This document shows positions 19,858 to 27,604 of a stretch of DNA of 50,004 bases, one piece after another. Position numbers and translations under genes: made by a program. The DNA is from Mitsuaria sp. GD03876 (lineage in GTDB: Bacteria > Pseudomonadota > Gammaproteobacteria > Burkholderiales > Burkholderiaceae_C): assembly GCF_029840635.1 (NCBI RefSeq), contig NZ_JAOCCU010000047.1, forward strand, positions 1 to 50,004, in the 5' to 3' direction. The notes beneath the pieces were generated by a model. That model was not told where the DNA came from. It worked only from the letters and a program-made list of their open reading frames with translations, and ran no database searches. Every line of letters starts with the position of its first letter. Within the stretch, counting starts at the first letter, position 1.

Positions 19858-20477
19858 TGAGCGGCTCCGAGATGTCGACCCGACCGGTGGTCCGCGAGCT
19901 GCGGCCCGCGCTGTCCTTCCCGCCCGAGCTGCTGCTCAAGGCACAAGGCCCGGGGCTCGGGCTCAAGGCGGCGATCTTCGACGTCGACGGCGTGCTGACC
20001 GACGGCCGCATCTACCTGAGCGAGCGCGGCGAGGACTTCAAGGCCTTCGCCACGCTCGACGGCCACGGCCTGAAGCTGCTCGCGCAGGGCGGGATCGTGC
20101 CGATCGTCATCACCGGGCGGGACTCGCCGGCGGTGCGACGCCGCGTCGCCGACCTGGGGCTGGCGCACGCGGTCTACGGCGCGAAGAACAAGCTCGCCGC
20201 GGCGCAGCCGCTGCTCGACCAGCTCGGCCTGGACTGGGCGCAGGTCGGCGCGATCGGCGACGACTGGCCCGACCTGCCGCTGATGGTGCGGGCCGGCTTC
20301 GCCTGCGCGCCGGCGCAGGCGCACGCGGAGGTCAAGGCGGTCGCCCACCACGTCACCGCGGCCGCGGGCGGCCACGGCGCCGCGCGCGAGTTCTGCGACC
20401 TGCTGCTGATGGCGGCCGGCCAGTACGCCCGGCTGCTGCACGGCCACCTGGAAACGCTGGACGGGAGCGGCCACTGA
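19857..20477 (+). CDS. kdsC: 3-deoxy-D-manno-octulosonate 8-phosphate phosphatase
   Basis: A HAD-superfamily phosphatase that releases Kdo from Kdo 8-phosphate. The 206 aa carry motif I IFDVDGVLTDGRIYL (about 40-54), motif II VITGRDSPAVRRR and motif III IGDDWPDLPLM. The N-terminal 35 residues before the domain are longer than in E. coli KdsC but typical of betaproteobacteria. Its ATG lies in the kdsD stop (ATGA at 19857-19860) and its TGA overlaps the lptC ATG at 20477. Confidence 0.96.
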   Translation: MSGSEMSTRPVVRELRPALSFPPELLLKAQGPGLGLKAAIFDVDGVLTDGRIYLSERGEDFKAFATLDGHGLKLLAQGGIVPIVITGRDSPAVRRRVADLGLAHAVYGAKNKLAAAQPLLDQLGLDWAQVGAIGDDWPDLPLMVRAGFACAPAQAHAEVKAVAHHVTAAAGGHGAAREFCDLLLMAAGQYARLLHGHLETLDGSGH

Positions 20478-21193
20478 TGGCGGCGCTCGCTCCGCCGCCG
20501 GTGGCGCCGCGCCGCCGCGCCCAGCCGCTGCTGTGGCGCCTGCAGGCCATGCTGGCCAACTACGTGCCGCTGCTGCTGATGGCGATGCTCGCGGCCTTCA
20601 CCTGGTGGCTGATCAAGAACACGCCGCAGCTGGAGGCGCCGCGCGAGCGCGCCGCCCCCAAGCATGAGCCGGACTACCGGATGAACGGGTTCGAGGTCGA
20701 GCGCTTCAGCAGCGACGGCCGCCTGACCGGCCGCGTGATCGGCACCGAGATGCGGCACTACCCGGACAACGACACGCTGGAGATCGACGCGCCGCAGCTG
20801 CGCGCCTACGGCAAGCAGGACGAGCTGCTGGTGGCCGACGCGCAGCGCGGCGTGTCCAACGGCGACGGTAGCGAGGTGCAACTGCTCGGCGACGTGAAGG
20901 TCAAGCGTTATCCCGGCGGCGACCCCACGCAGGCGCCCGACCTGGAGCTCTACGGCGAGTTCCTGCACGCCGACGTGCCGAAGCAGCAGATCCGTTCCCA
21001 CCTGTCGGCGCGCGTCGTCGGCATGGGCGGCGAGATGCAGGTCAGGAGCTTCGTCTACGACCAGCTCACGGGCCGCCTGACCTTCAGCGGCGGTGGCCGC
21101 GCGACCTTCTCGGCCCGGCCGGGCGTGCGCGCCGCGCTGCCGCCCGCCAAGCCGGCCGCCGCTTCCGCGCCTGCCGCGACCCGCAAGCCATGA
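20477..21193 (+). CDS. lptC: LPS export ABC transporter periplasmic protein LptC
   Basis: LptC is the bitopic bridge between the LptBFG transporter and periplasmic LptA. The 238 aa have one membrane helix at about 28-47 (LANYVPLLLMAMLAAFTWWL) followed by a beta-jellyroll periplasmic domain with EPDYRMNGFEVERFSSDGRL. The C-terminal Ala/Pro-rich tail is extra. It overlaps kdsC upstream. The usual next genes lptA and lptB are absent; a short-chain dehydrogenase starts within its stop (ATGA, 21190-21193). Confidence 0.92.
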   Translation: MAALAPPPVAPRRRAQPLLWRLQAMLANYVPLLLMAMLAAFTWWLIKNTPQLEAPRERAAPKHEPDYRMNGFEVERFSSDGRLTGRVIGTEMRHYPDNDTLEIDAPQLRAYGKQDELLVADAQRGVSNGDGSEVQLLGDVKVKRYPGGDPTQAPDLELYGEFLHADVPKQQIRSHLSARVVGMGGEMQVRSFVYDQLTGRLTFSGGGRATFSARPGVRAALPPAKPAAASAPAATRKP

Positions 21194-21966
21194 ATCGACT
21201 CGTCTACATCACCGGTGCCTCGAGCGGCATCGGCCAGGCGCTCGCGCTCCAGTACTACCGCGAGGGCTGGGACCTCGCGCTGGTGGCGCGACGCGTCGAG
21301 GACCTCACCGCCTGGGCGCAGGCGCAGCAGCTGGCGCCGGCGCGCTGGCGGGTCTATCGCGCCGACGTCAGCGACGTCGAGGCGATCGCCGCGACCGGCC
21401 GGCGTTGCATCGCCGAGCAGGGCCTGCCCGAGGTCGTCATCGCCAACGCCGGCATCAGCATCGGCATGGACACGGCGATCTACGAGGACCTCGCGGTGAT
21501 GCAGCGGATCTTCGCCACCAACAACATCGGCCTGGCGGCGACCTTCCATCCCTTCGTCGCGCCGATGCGCGAGCGCCGCCGCGGCACGCTGGTGGGCATC
21601 GCCAGCGTGGCCGGCATCCGCGGGCTGCCGGGGCATGGGGCGTATTGCTCGAGCAAGGCCGCGGTATTCAGTTATTGCGAGAGCCTGCGCGGCGAATGCC
21701 GGCCCGACGGCGTGAAGGTCGTGACGATCGCGCCGGGGTATGTCGATACGCCGCTGACCCGCGAGAACCGCTACGGCATGCCGTTCCTGATGCAGCCCGA
21801 GGACTTCGCGCGCAGGGCCTACGAGGCGATCGAGGCCGGCGCGCGGGTGCGCTTCATCCCGTGGCAGATGGGCGTCGTGGCGCGCGCGATGCGGCTGCTG
21901 CCGGGCGCGGTCTTCGACCGGCTGCTGGCCGGCCGGCCGCGCAAGCACCGCCAGGGCGAGCACTGA
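21190..21966 (+). CDS. Short-chain dehydrogenase/reductase (SDR) family protein
   Basis: A classical SDR oxidoreductase of 258 aa. The cofactor motif is TGASSGIGQALA (residues 8-19), then NAG (NAGIS, near 88-92), the catalytic Ser in IASVAG and the YCSSK segment giving Tyr and Lys (YxxxK). The C terminus has a hydrophobic stretch (MGVVARAMRLLPGAVF). The substrate is unknown. Its start is embedded in the lptC stop, so it is translationally coupled to an LPS operon, which is not where this family is expected. Confidence 0.9.
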   Translation: MNRLVYITGASSGIGQALALQYYREGWDLALVARRVEDLTAWAQAQQLAPARWRVYRADVSDVEAIAATGRRCIAEQGLPEVVIANAGISIGMDTAIYEDLAVMQRIFATNNIGLAATFHPFVAPMRERRRGTLVGIASVAGIRGLPGHGAYCSSKAAVFSYCESLRGECRPDGVKVVTIAPGYVDTPLTRENRYGMPFLMQPEDFARRAYEAIEAGARVRFIPWQMGVVARAMRLLPGAVFDRLLAGRPRKHRQGEH

Positions 21967-22013
21967 GGCCGGACGCTCGTCGCCGTCGTTGGACACGGCG
22001 GGCGACGACGCCA

Positions 22014-22047
22014 AAAACAAAGGGCGCTCCGAGGAGCGCCCTTCTTC
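22014..22047. terminator. Bidirectional terminator between the SDR gene and the RNA-binding protein gene
   Basis: GGGCGCTCC (22022-22030) pairs with GGAGCGCCC (22033-22041). The plus strand continues TTCTTC; the minus strand continues TTTGTTTTTGG. It therefore serves both convergent genes. Confidence 0.85.
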
Positions 22048-22082
22048 ATTCATCGCGAGGCGGGGATCAACCCCGCCTTGGC

Positions 22083-22592
22083 TCAGTAGCCGCCGCGACC
22101 GCCGCCGTAGCTGCCGCCGCCGCCACCACCGTAGCCGCCGCCGCTGCCACCGCCGCCGTAGCCGCCACGGCTGCCGCCGCCACCGCCGTAGCCGCCGCGG
22201 CCACCGCCGCCGCCACCACCACCGTAGCCGCCGCCACCACCGCCGCCGCCGTAGCCGCCGCGGCTGCCGCCGCCGCCACCACCGTAGCCGCCGCGGCCAC
22301 CGCCGCCGCCGCCACCGAAGCCGCCACCGCCGCCCGGACGGTCTTCACGCGGACGAGCCACGTTGACCACGATCGCACGGCCTTCGAGGGCCTGACCGTT
22401 CATGCCGTTGATGGCGGATTGCGCTTCGTCGTCGGTCGACATTTCCACGAAGCCGAAGCCCTTGGAACGGCCGGTCTCGCGGTCCATCATGACCTTGGCG
22501 GAGATGACGGTGCCGAATTGCGAGAATGCCTCCTGGAGCGACTCATCTCGCACGCTGTAAGCGAGGTTGCCCACGTATAGCTTGTTTCCCAT
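22083..22592 (-). CDS. RRM-domain RNA-binding protein with glycine-rich RGG/YGG tail
   Basis: 169 aa. The N-terminal RRM (about 1-82) has RNP2 LYVGNLAY and RNP1 KGFGFVEM. From about residue 86 onward the chain is an 80-residue run of Gly, Tyr, Arg and Ser built on RGGYGGGGG-type units. Bacterial RRM proteins of this kind (Rbp-like) are often cold- or stress-induced and bind single-stranded RNA; the target here is unknown. The start MGNKLYV at 22590-22592 fits the family; the longer upstream extension lacks family resemblance. A promoter lies about 90 bp upstream. Confidence 0.92.
   Translation of the reverse strand: MGNKLYVGNLAYSVRDESLQEAFSQFGTVISAKVMMDRETGRSKGFGFVEMSTDDEAQSAINGMNGQALEGRAIVVNVARPREDRPGGGGGFGGGGGGGRGGYGGGGGGSRGGYGGGGGGGGYGGGGGGGGRGGYGGGGGSRGGYGGGGSGGGYGGGGGGSYGGGRGGY
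22089..22336 (-). repeat. Low-complexity GGY/RGG coding repeats
   Basis: Near-tandem units of 15-27 bp based on GGCGGCTACGGTGGTGGTGG (minus strand) fill the 3' half of the RRM gene. The unit number is expected to vary between strains by slippage; this is inference. Confidence 0.8.
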
Positions 22593-22683
22593 GGGGGAAG
22601 CCCTTTCAAAACCAAATAACCCAATGTGCTGCTTCAACCCATCGTGAACCACTCATACGAAGGCGCTGCATTCAGGCGATCCG

Positions 22684-22713
22684 ATTATGTGTGACAGGAT
22701 TGGCGGTTCGCAA
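22684..22713 (-). promoter_or_regulatory. Predicted sigma-70 promoter of the RRM gene
   Basis: On the minus strand TTGCGA (plus 22708-22713), an 18-bp spacer and CATAAT (plus 22684-22689). An alternative -35 TTGACG lies at 22716-22721, but with a 26-bp spacer. The leader would be about 85 nt, which suits post-transcriptional cold-shock control. Confidence 0.45.
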
Positions 22714-22870
22714 CGCGTCAAGCCGGTTGTTGTTTTTCAGCTTCTGCGCACAAACCCCGAGCAGTGTCGGAGGCGTTGAATATTCCTCGCCGCCGGCCTA
22801 AAGCCATGGCAAAACAGGCTCCCGACCACCCCCCGCCGGCCTCGGTGTTTTCCACTATCCGGAAGAACCC

Positions 22871-23809
22871 GTGCTGAATCCGCACATCGAGGCGCCAATC
22901 GCCCCGCCGGGCGCGCCACGGCACGCCGATGGCCTGCGCGTCGTTTCGCTGGTGCCGTCGGTGACGGAACTGCTCTTCGCCCTCGGATTGGGTCCCTGGA
23001 TCGTCGGCCGTACCGGTTTTTGCATTCACCCCGCGCCAGCGGTGTCAGCAATATCAAAGATCGGCGGAACGAAGGACGTCCAGCTCGACAAGCTCCGGGC
23101 GCTGGCGCCGACGCACGTGGTGGTGAACGTCGACGAGAACCGGCTCGACACCGTCGAGGCGCTCCGCGCCTTCGTCCCCCACGTGGTGGTGACCCACCCC
23201 TGCGGCCCCGAGGACAACCTGACCTTGGTCACCCAGATGGTGGGCATGGTGGAAGTTTTTGCCGCCGAACTGGGGGTCAGGTCTGAACCCCCCGGCAGAA
23301 ATGTCCGCAACTCGGAGGATCAGGGAAATCCCCCTCCGCTGCCGGATGTCCCTGATCTCCGTGACCGCGCCGCGCGCCTCGCCGCCGAGTTGCGGGAGGA
23401 ACTGGCCGCCTGCCGGGCGTTCCGTTCGGCACCGCGCCAGGGGCCGGCGGCGCCGCGTGTCCTCTATCTGATCTGGCGCGACCCCTGGATGACGGTCGCG
23501 CGCGACACCTACATCGCCCGGATGCTCGCCGAGGTCGGCTGGCACAGCTGGCCGCCGGTGGAAGGCGGCGAGAGCGGCGCGGCCCGCTACCCGGTGCTGG
23601 CCGGCGAGGAGCCCTGGCTGGCCGAGATCGACGAACTGCTGCTGAGCTCCGAGCCCTACCGCTTCGACGAGCGGCACCTGGCCGAGGCCCGGGCGCTGTG
23701 CCCCAACGCCCGGGTGCGGCTGGTCGACGGCGAGCTGGTCAGCTGGTACGGCCCCCGCGCCGCCGAGGGCCTGCGTTACCTGCGTGGACTGGCGCGGGCT
23801 CCGCGATGA
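22871..23809 (+). CDS. Cobalamin/metal-binding BtuF-like protein (no signal peptide), with an in-frame insert
   Basis: Member of the helical-backbone metal-receptor family: RVVSLVPSVTELLFALGLG near 24-42, then VGRTGFCIHP, IGGTKDVQLDKLRALAPTHVVVN and, in the C-terminal lobe, VLYLIWRDPWMTVARDTYIARML. Started at GTG 22871 the product is 312 aa and has no secretion signal, so it is probably cytoplasmic, unlike true BtuF. Residues about 134-164 look foreign: the DNA there carries two strong inverted repeats (separate entry). Its stop overlaps the creB start (ATGA), which ties it to the Cre operon. Function is unknown beyond the fold. Confidence 0.8.
   Translation: MLNPHIEAPIAPPGAPRHADGLRVVSLVPSVTELLFALGLGPWIVGRTGFCIHPAPAVSAISKIGGTKDVQLDKLRALAPTHVVVNVDENRLDTVEALRAFVPHVVVTHPCGPEDNLTLVTQMVGMVEVFAAELGVRSEPPGRNVRNSEDQGNPPPLPDVPDLRDRAARLAAELREELAACRAFRSAPRQGPAAPRVLYLIWRDPWMTVARDTYIARMLAEVGWHSWPPVEGGESGAARYPVLAGEEPWLAEIDELLLSSEPYRFDERHLAEARALCPNARVRLVDGELVSWYGPRAAEGLRYLRGLARAPR
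23271..23361. repeat. REP-like palindromic element inserted in frame in the BtuF-like gene
   Basis: The segment starts GGGGGTCAG-GT-CTGAACCCCC (23271-23291), a hairpin with one bulged A. It ends with CGGAGGATCAGGGA (23313-23326) and TCCCTGATCTCCG (23349-23361), 13-bp arms with one bulge. It encodes a Pro/Asn-rich stretch between two otherwise family-like helices and contains no stop. Such paired palindromes resemble REP/BIME elements mobilised by RAYT transposases; no transposase is in the window. Confidence 0.55.
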
Positions 23810-24540
23810 TCGCGCCCATGACGACGAGCCCCTCCGCGAACGCCTCGCCCGCCGTGCCGGCCGCCGGCCAGGTCCTGCTGCTGGAAGACGACCCCGCGAT
23901 CGCCCAGACCGTGTGCTTCATGCTGGAGCGCGAGGGCTACCGGGTCCGCGCCTGCGGCTGGGTCCACGAGGCCCGCGCGGCGCTGGCCGCCTCGCCGCCG
24001 GACCTGGCGATCCTGGACGTCGGCCTGCCGGACGGCAACGGCCTGGACCTGTGCCGCGAACTGCGCCAGGGCGCGCTGGCGCGGCTGCCGGTGCTGGTGC
24101 TCAGCGCCCGCAGCGAGGAGGGCGACAAGGTGCTGGGCCTGGAACTGGGCGCGGACGACTACCTCGCCAAGCCGTTCAGCAACCGCGAGCTGGTGGCGCG
24201 CGTGCGGGCGCTGCTGCGTCGCGCGCAGGCGTCGGCGGAACCGGCCGCGCCGGTGGTCGCCGGTTTCCTGGTCGAGGCGGAGGGCTCGCGCGTGCGCTTC
24301 CACGGCGAACTGCTGCCGCTGACGCGGCGCGAGCTCGGCCTGCTGCTGCGCCTGCTCAAGGCGCCCGGGCGCATCCACAGCCGCGAGAGCCTGCTCGACG
24401 CCGTCTGGGGCCTGGACGCCGACAGCGGCGACCGCACCGTCGACACCCACATCAAGACGCTGCGCGCGAAGCTGCGCCAGGTGCGGCCTGAACTCGACCC
24501 GATCCGCACGCACCGCGGCATGGGCTACTCGCTGGAGTGA
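23806..24540 (+). CDS. creB: Response regulator CreB
   Basis: OmpR-family regulator of the carbon-source-responsive CreBC system. Receiver domain with acidic pocket LLLEDDPAIAQT (24-35), Asp71 in AILDVGLPDGNG and Lys in DDYLAKPF; winged helix ending TLRAKLRQVRPELDPIRTHRGMGYSLE. The identification rests mainly on the creC-creD genes that follow. The ATG at 23806 overlaps the previous stop (ATGA) and gives 244 aa; the ATG at 23818 is an alternative. Confidence 0.88.
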   Translation: MIAPMTTSPSANASPAVPAAGQVLLLEDDPAIAQTVCFMLEREGYRVRACGWVHEARAALAASPPDLAILDVGLPDGNGLDLCRELRQGALARLPVLVLSARSEEGDKVLGLELGADDYLAKPFSNRELVARVRALLRRAQASAEPAAPVVAGFLVEAEGSRVRFHGELLPLTRRELGLLLRLLKAPGRIHSRESLLDAVWGLDADSGDRTVDTHIKTLRAKLRQVRPELDPIRTHRGMGYSLE

Positions 24541-24546
24541 CGGCGG

Positions 24547-26085
24547 ATGCGCCTGGGCCTGCGGCTGTTCCTCGGCTTCTTCCTGGTGGCGGGGCTGAGC
24601 GCCTTCATCCTGCTGCGCGTCGTGCTGGGCGAGTTCAAGCCCAGCGTGCGCGAGGTAATGGAGGACATGATGGTCGACACCGCCAACCTGGTGGCCGAGC
24701 TGGCGCGCGACGAGCTCGCCGCGATGCCGCCCGGCGGCGACCTGACCGGCACGCGCTTCGCGCAGCGGGTGCGCGACTATGCCGAGCGCCCGGTCGACGC
24801 CCGCATCCTGAGCGCCCGCAAGCGCACGCTGGACTTCCGCATCTACGTGACCGACGCGGCCGGGCGCGTGGTGCTGGACACCAGCCCGGCACCGGCGACC
24901 GGCCAGGACTACTCCGGCTGGAACGACGTCGCCCGCACGCTGCGGGGCGAATACGGGGCGCGCTCGACGCCGGAGCTGCTGACCTCCTACGGCAACGCCG
25001 GCGAGCTGGGCAACGGCAAGGACGCCAAGGGCAGCCCGGTGATGTACGTGGCGGCGCCGGTGCGCCTGGACGGCCGCACGATCGGCGTCGTCACCGTCGC
25101 GAAGCCGGCGGCGGCGGTGCAGCAGATCATCTACCGCGCCGAGCGCCGCATCTGGATCGCGGGCCTGACGCTGCTGGCGGTGTCGCTGGCGGTCGGCGTC
25201 GCGGTGACCGCCTGGATGATCGCCACGGTGCGGCGGCTGCGGCGCTACGCGCAGGAGGTGCAGCTCGGCCAGCGCCAGGCGCCGCCGAAGGTGCCCGGCG
25301 AGCTCGGCGACCTGGCCTCGGCGATGGACGCGATGCGCGAACGCCTGGATGGCCGCGAGCGCCTGGAGCACATGGTGCGCGCGCTGACGCATGAGCTCAA
25401 GAGCCCGCTGGCCGCGCTGCGCGGCGCGGGCGAGCTGCTGCAGGACGAGTTGCCGGCGGCCGACCGGCAGCGCTTCGCCGCGCAGGTCGTCTCGCAGAGC
25501 GAGCGGATGACCGAGCTGGTCGAGCGCCTGCTGGCGCTGTCGACGCTGGAGCTGCGGCGTGGGCCGGAACATCCGCGGCCGGTGACGCTGGTCGAGGTGG
25601 TCGACGAGGTGCTCGCGCAACTCGACGACCGGCTGCAGCAGCAGGCGCTGACGGTCCGCTGGCTGGGACGCGACCCGGTGCGCCTGCAGGCCGACGCCGA
25701 GATGCTGATGCTGGCGATCAGCAACCTGCTGGCCAACGCGCTGGACTTCGCGCCGGCGGGCTCGGTGCTGGAGCTGCGGGTCGGCGTCGCGGACGACGCC
25801 GCGCTGGCCGCCGACGCGGCGCGCGACGGACGCCGGCGTGTGTTCTTCGAATTGCGCGACCATGGTCCCGGCGTGCCGCCGGCGGCCTTCGCGCAACTGG
25901 GGGAGCGCTTCTTCTCGACCGCCCGGCCGGGCAGCCTGCGCAAGGGCTCGGGCCTGGGCCTGGCGATCGTGCGCCAGGTCGCGGAGCTGCACCGAGGCGC
26001 GCTGCGCTTCGAGCCGGCCGACCCGGGCCTTCGCGTGCGGCTGGACTTCCCCGATTTCACCGCCGGCTCACAAACTTCGTCCTGA
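24547..26085 (+). CDS. creC: Sensor histidine kinase CreC
   Basis: Two-helix membrane kinase of 512 aa: helix 1 at about 8-28, periplasmic domain to about 200, helix 2 at about 201-225, HAMP-like linker, His282 in LTHELKSPLAALRGAGELL, N box ISNLLANALDFAPAGS and G box GSGLGLAIVRQVAELHRG. The periplasmic part YVTDAAGRVVLDTS with YAAPV-type motifs is typical of CreC. It starts 7 nt after creB. A CreB-type recognition sequence lies in its last codons. Confidence 0.92.
   Translation: MRLGLRLFLGFFLVAGLSAFILLRVVLGEFKPSVREVMEDMMVDTANLVAELARDELAAMPPGGDLTGTRFAQRVRDYAERPVDARILSARKRTLDFRIYVTDAAGRVVLDTSPAPATGQDYSGWNDVARTLRGEYGARSTPELLTSYGNAGELGNGKDAKGSPVMYVAAPVRLDGRTIGVVTVAKPAAAVQQIIYRAERRIWIAGLTLLAVSLAVGVAVTAWMIATVRRLRRYAQEVQLGQRQAPPKVPGELGDLASAMDAMRERLDGRERLEHMVRALTHELKSPLAALRGAGELLQDELPAADRQRFAAQVVSQSERMTELVERLLALSTLELRRGPEHPRPVTLVEVVDEVLAQLDDRLQQQALTVRWLGRDPVRLQADAEMLMLAISNLLANALDFAPAGSVLELRVGVADDAALAADAARDGRRRVFFELRDHGPGVPPAAFAQLGERFFSTARPGSLRKGSGLGLAIVRQVAELHRGALRFEPADPGLRVRLDFPDFTAGSQTSS
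26056..26071. promoter_or_regulatory. cre tag (CreB-binding site) upstream of creD
   Basis: TTCACCGCCGGCTCAC differs by one base from the E. coli cre tag TTCAC-N6-TTCAC. It lies inside the 3' end of creC and 77 bp before the creD ATG, where an activator site for a creD promoter would be expected. Confidence 0.65.
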
Positions 26086-26147
26086 TCTCACCGCCGCTGC
26101 CGAGACTGCCGCCTTCCCTGGACTGCCCGAGGGCAAGGAGAAGAACG

Positions 26148-27569
26148 ATGCAAGTGAAAGCGCTGTGGTGGAAGCTGGTGATCCTGGCCGGCGTGACGCT
26201 GGTGTTGATGATCGCGCTGCTGCGGATCGGCTGGCTCGTCGACGAGCGCCAGCAACGCCAGCGGGCCGCCGAGGCCGGCGTCGCCGCGGCGCAGGCGGGA
26301 CCGCAGGTGCTGCTCGGCCCCGTCGTGCAGCGCAGTTGCACCGAGGAGTGGGACGGGATCGGCGGCGGCGGCAAGGAGCCGCTCAAGCCGGTCACCGAGC
26401 GCCGTGACTTCATCCTGTCGGCCTTGCCGTCCGAGCTGACGGTCGACGGCACCCTCAATCAGGAACCACGCCGCCGCGGGCTGTTCAAGGTCAACGCCTA
26501 CGCGGGCCAGGTCGGCCTGCAGGCGCGCTGGTCCAACCTTGCCGCCCTGACGCCGCCGGCCCCCCGCAACGCGGGGCGGATCCAGTGCGACGCCCCGCGC
26601 GTGGTGGTGGCCGTCAGCGATTCGCGTGGCCTGCGCCAAGTCACCGTCAAGCGGGGCGAGGCGGCCTTGGTCGTGCGCCCGGGCACGCGCAACGACAGCT
26701 ACCCGCGCGGGCTGCATGCCGTGCTGCCGGCTCATGCGCTGGACGAGCCGCTGGCCCTGTCGGTCGCGGTCGACCTCATCGGCATGACCGACTTCGGCGT
26801 CGTGCCGGCCGCCGCCGCCACGCAGGTGACCCTGCGCTCCGACTGGCCGCATCCGAGCTTCGGCGGCCGCTTCCTGCCGGCGACGAGCACCGTCGGCCCG
26901 AAGGGCTTCGAGGCGACCTGGAAGGTGTCGGAACTCGCCACCACCGCGCTGCGCGACGTCGCCGCCGGCCGCGGGCTGCCCGCGATCGATCGCGACCCCG
27001 AGGCCGGCGGCTATCCGATGGCCCCCGTGTCCGACGCGAAGAACGCGCAGATCGCCGATACGCTGGCCTTCTCGATGATCGACCCGGTCAACCCCTACGT
27101 GATGAGCGACCGCGCCATCAAGTACGGCCTGATGTTCATCGTCCTGACCTTCGTCAGCGTCGGCCTGCTGGAGCTGCTGTCGGGCCGGCGCGTCCACCCG
27201 GTGCAGTACCTGCTGGTCGGCCTGGCGATGACGCTGTTCTTCCTGCTGCTGCTGAGCCTGTCCGAGCACCTGAGCTTCCCGCTCTCCTATGGCCTCGCCG
27301 CCGCGTCGGCCATCGGGCTGCTGGCCTTCTACGGCGCGTCGATGCTCGGCTCCGCGCGCCGGGGCCTGGGTTTCGGCGCGCTGGTCACGGTGCTCTACGC
27401 GGCGCTGTTCGTGCTGCTGAACCTGGAGAAGGCCGCCCTGCTGGTCGGCGCGGTGCTGCTGTTCGCGGTGCTCGCGGCGGTGATGGCGCTGACGCGCCGC
27501 ATCGACTGGTACGCGCCCGGCGGGCGCACTGCGGATCTGCCGCAAGCGGAGCTCGCCGGCACTCGGTGA
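26148..27569 (+). CDS. creD: Cell envelope integrity protein CreD
   Basis: CreD (Cet) is an inner-membrane protein induced by CreBC and linked to colicin E2 and beta-lactam tolerance. The 473 aa start MQVKALWWKLVILAGVTLVLMIALL (helix 1), then a periplasmic domain containing GPVVQRSC near 57-64 and SYPRGLHAVLPA, with FGRFLP-type sequence replaced by FGGRFLPATS. Five to six C-terminal helices begin at about 325 (FIVLTFVSVGLLELLSG, YLLVGLAMTLFFLLLLSLSE). AAGGAG at 26137-26142 supports the start. Confidence 0.93.
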   Translation: MQVKALWWKLVILAGVTLVLMIALLRIGWLVDERQQRQRAAEAGVAAAQAGPQVLLGPVVQRSCTEEWDGIGGGGKEPLKPVTERRDFILSALPSELTVDGTLNQEPRRRGLFKVNAYAGQVGLQARWSNLAALTPPAPRNAGRIQCDAPRVVVAVSDSRGLRQVTVKRGEAALVVRPGTRNDSYPRGLHAVLPAHALDEPLALSVAVDLIGMTDFGVVPAAAATQVTLRSDWPHPSFGGRFLPATSTVGPKGFEATWKVSELATTALRDVAAGRGLPAIDRDPEAGGYPMAPVSDAKNAQIADTLAFSMIDPVNPYVMSDRAIKYGLMFIVLTFVSVGLLELLSGRRVHPVQYLLVGLAMTLFFLLLLSLSEHLSFPLSYGLAAASAIGLLAFYGASMLGSARRGLGFGALVTVLYAALFVLLNLEKAALLVGAVLLFAVLAAVMALTRRIDWYAPGGRTADLPQAELAGTR

Positions 27570-27604
27570 CAACGCGGTTGCCGCCCCTGTCCGGGTCGGT
27601 CAGC

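Noticed and set aside
22083-22336. The GGC/GCC-rich repeats as a CRISPR or satellite array
   Set aside because: They are in frame with the RRM gene and encode its glycine-rich tail; unit lengths vary and there are no unique spacers.
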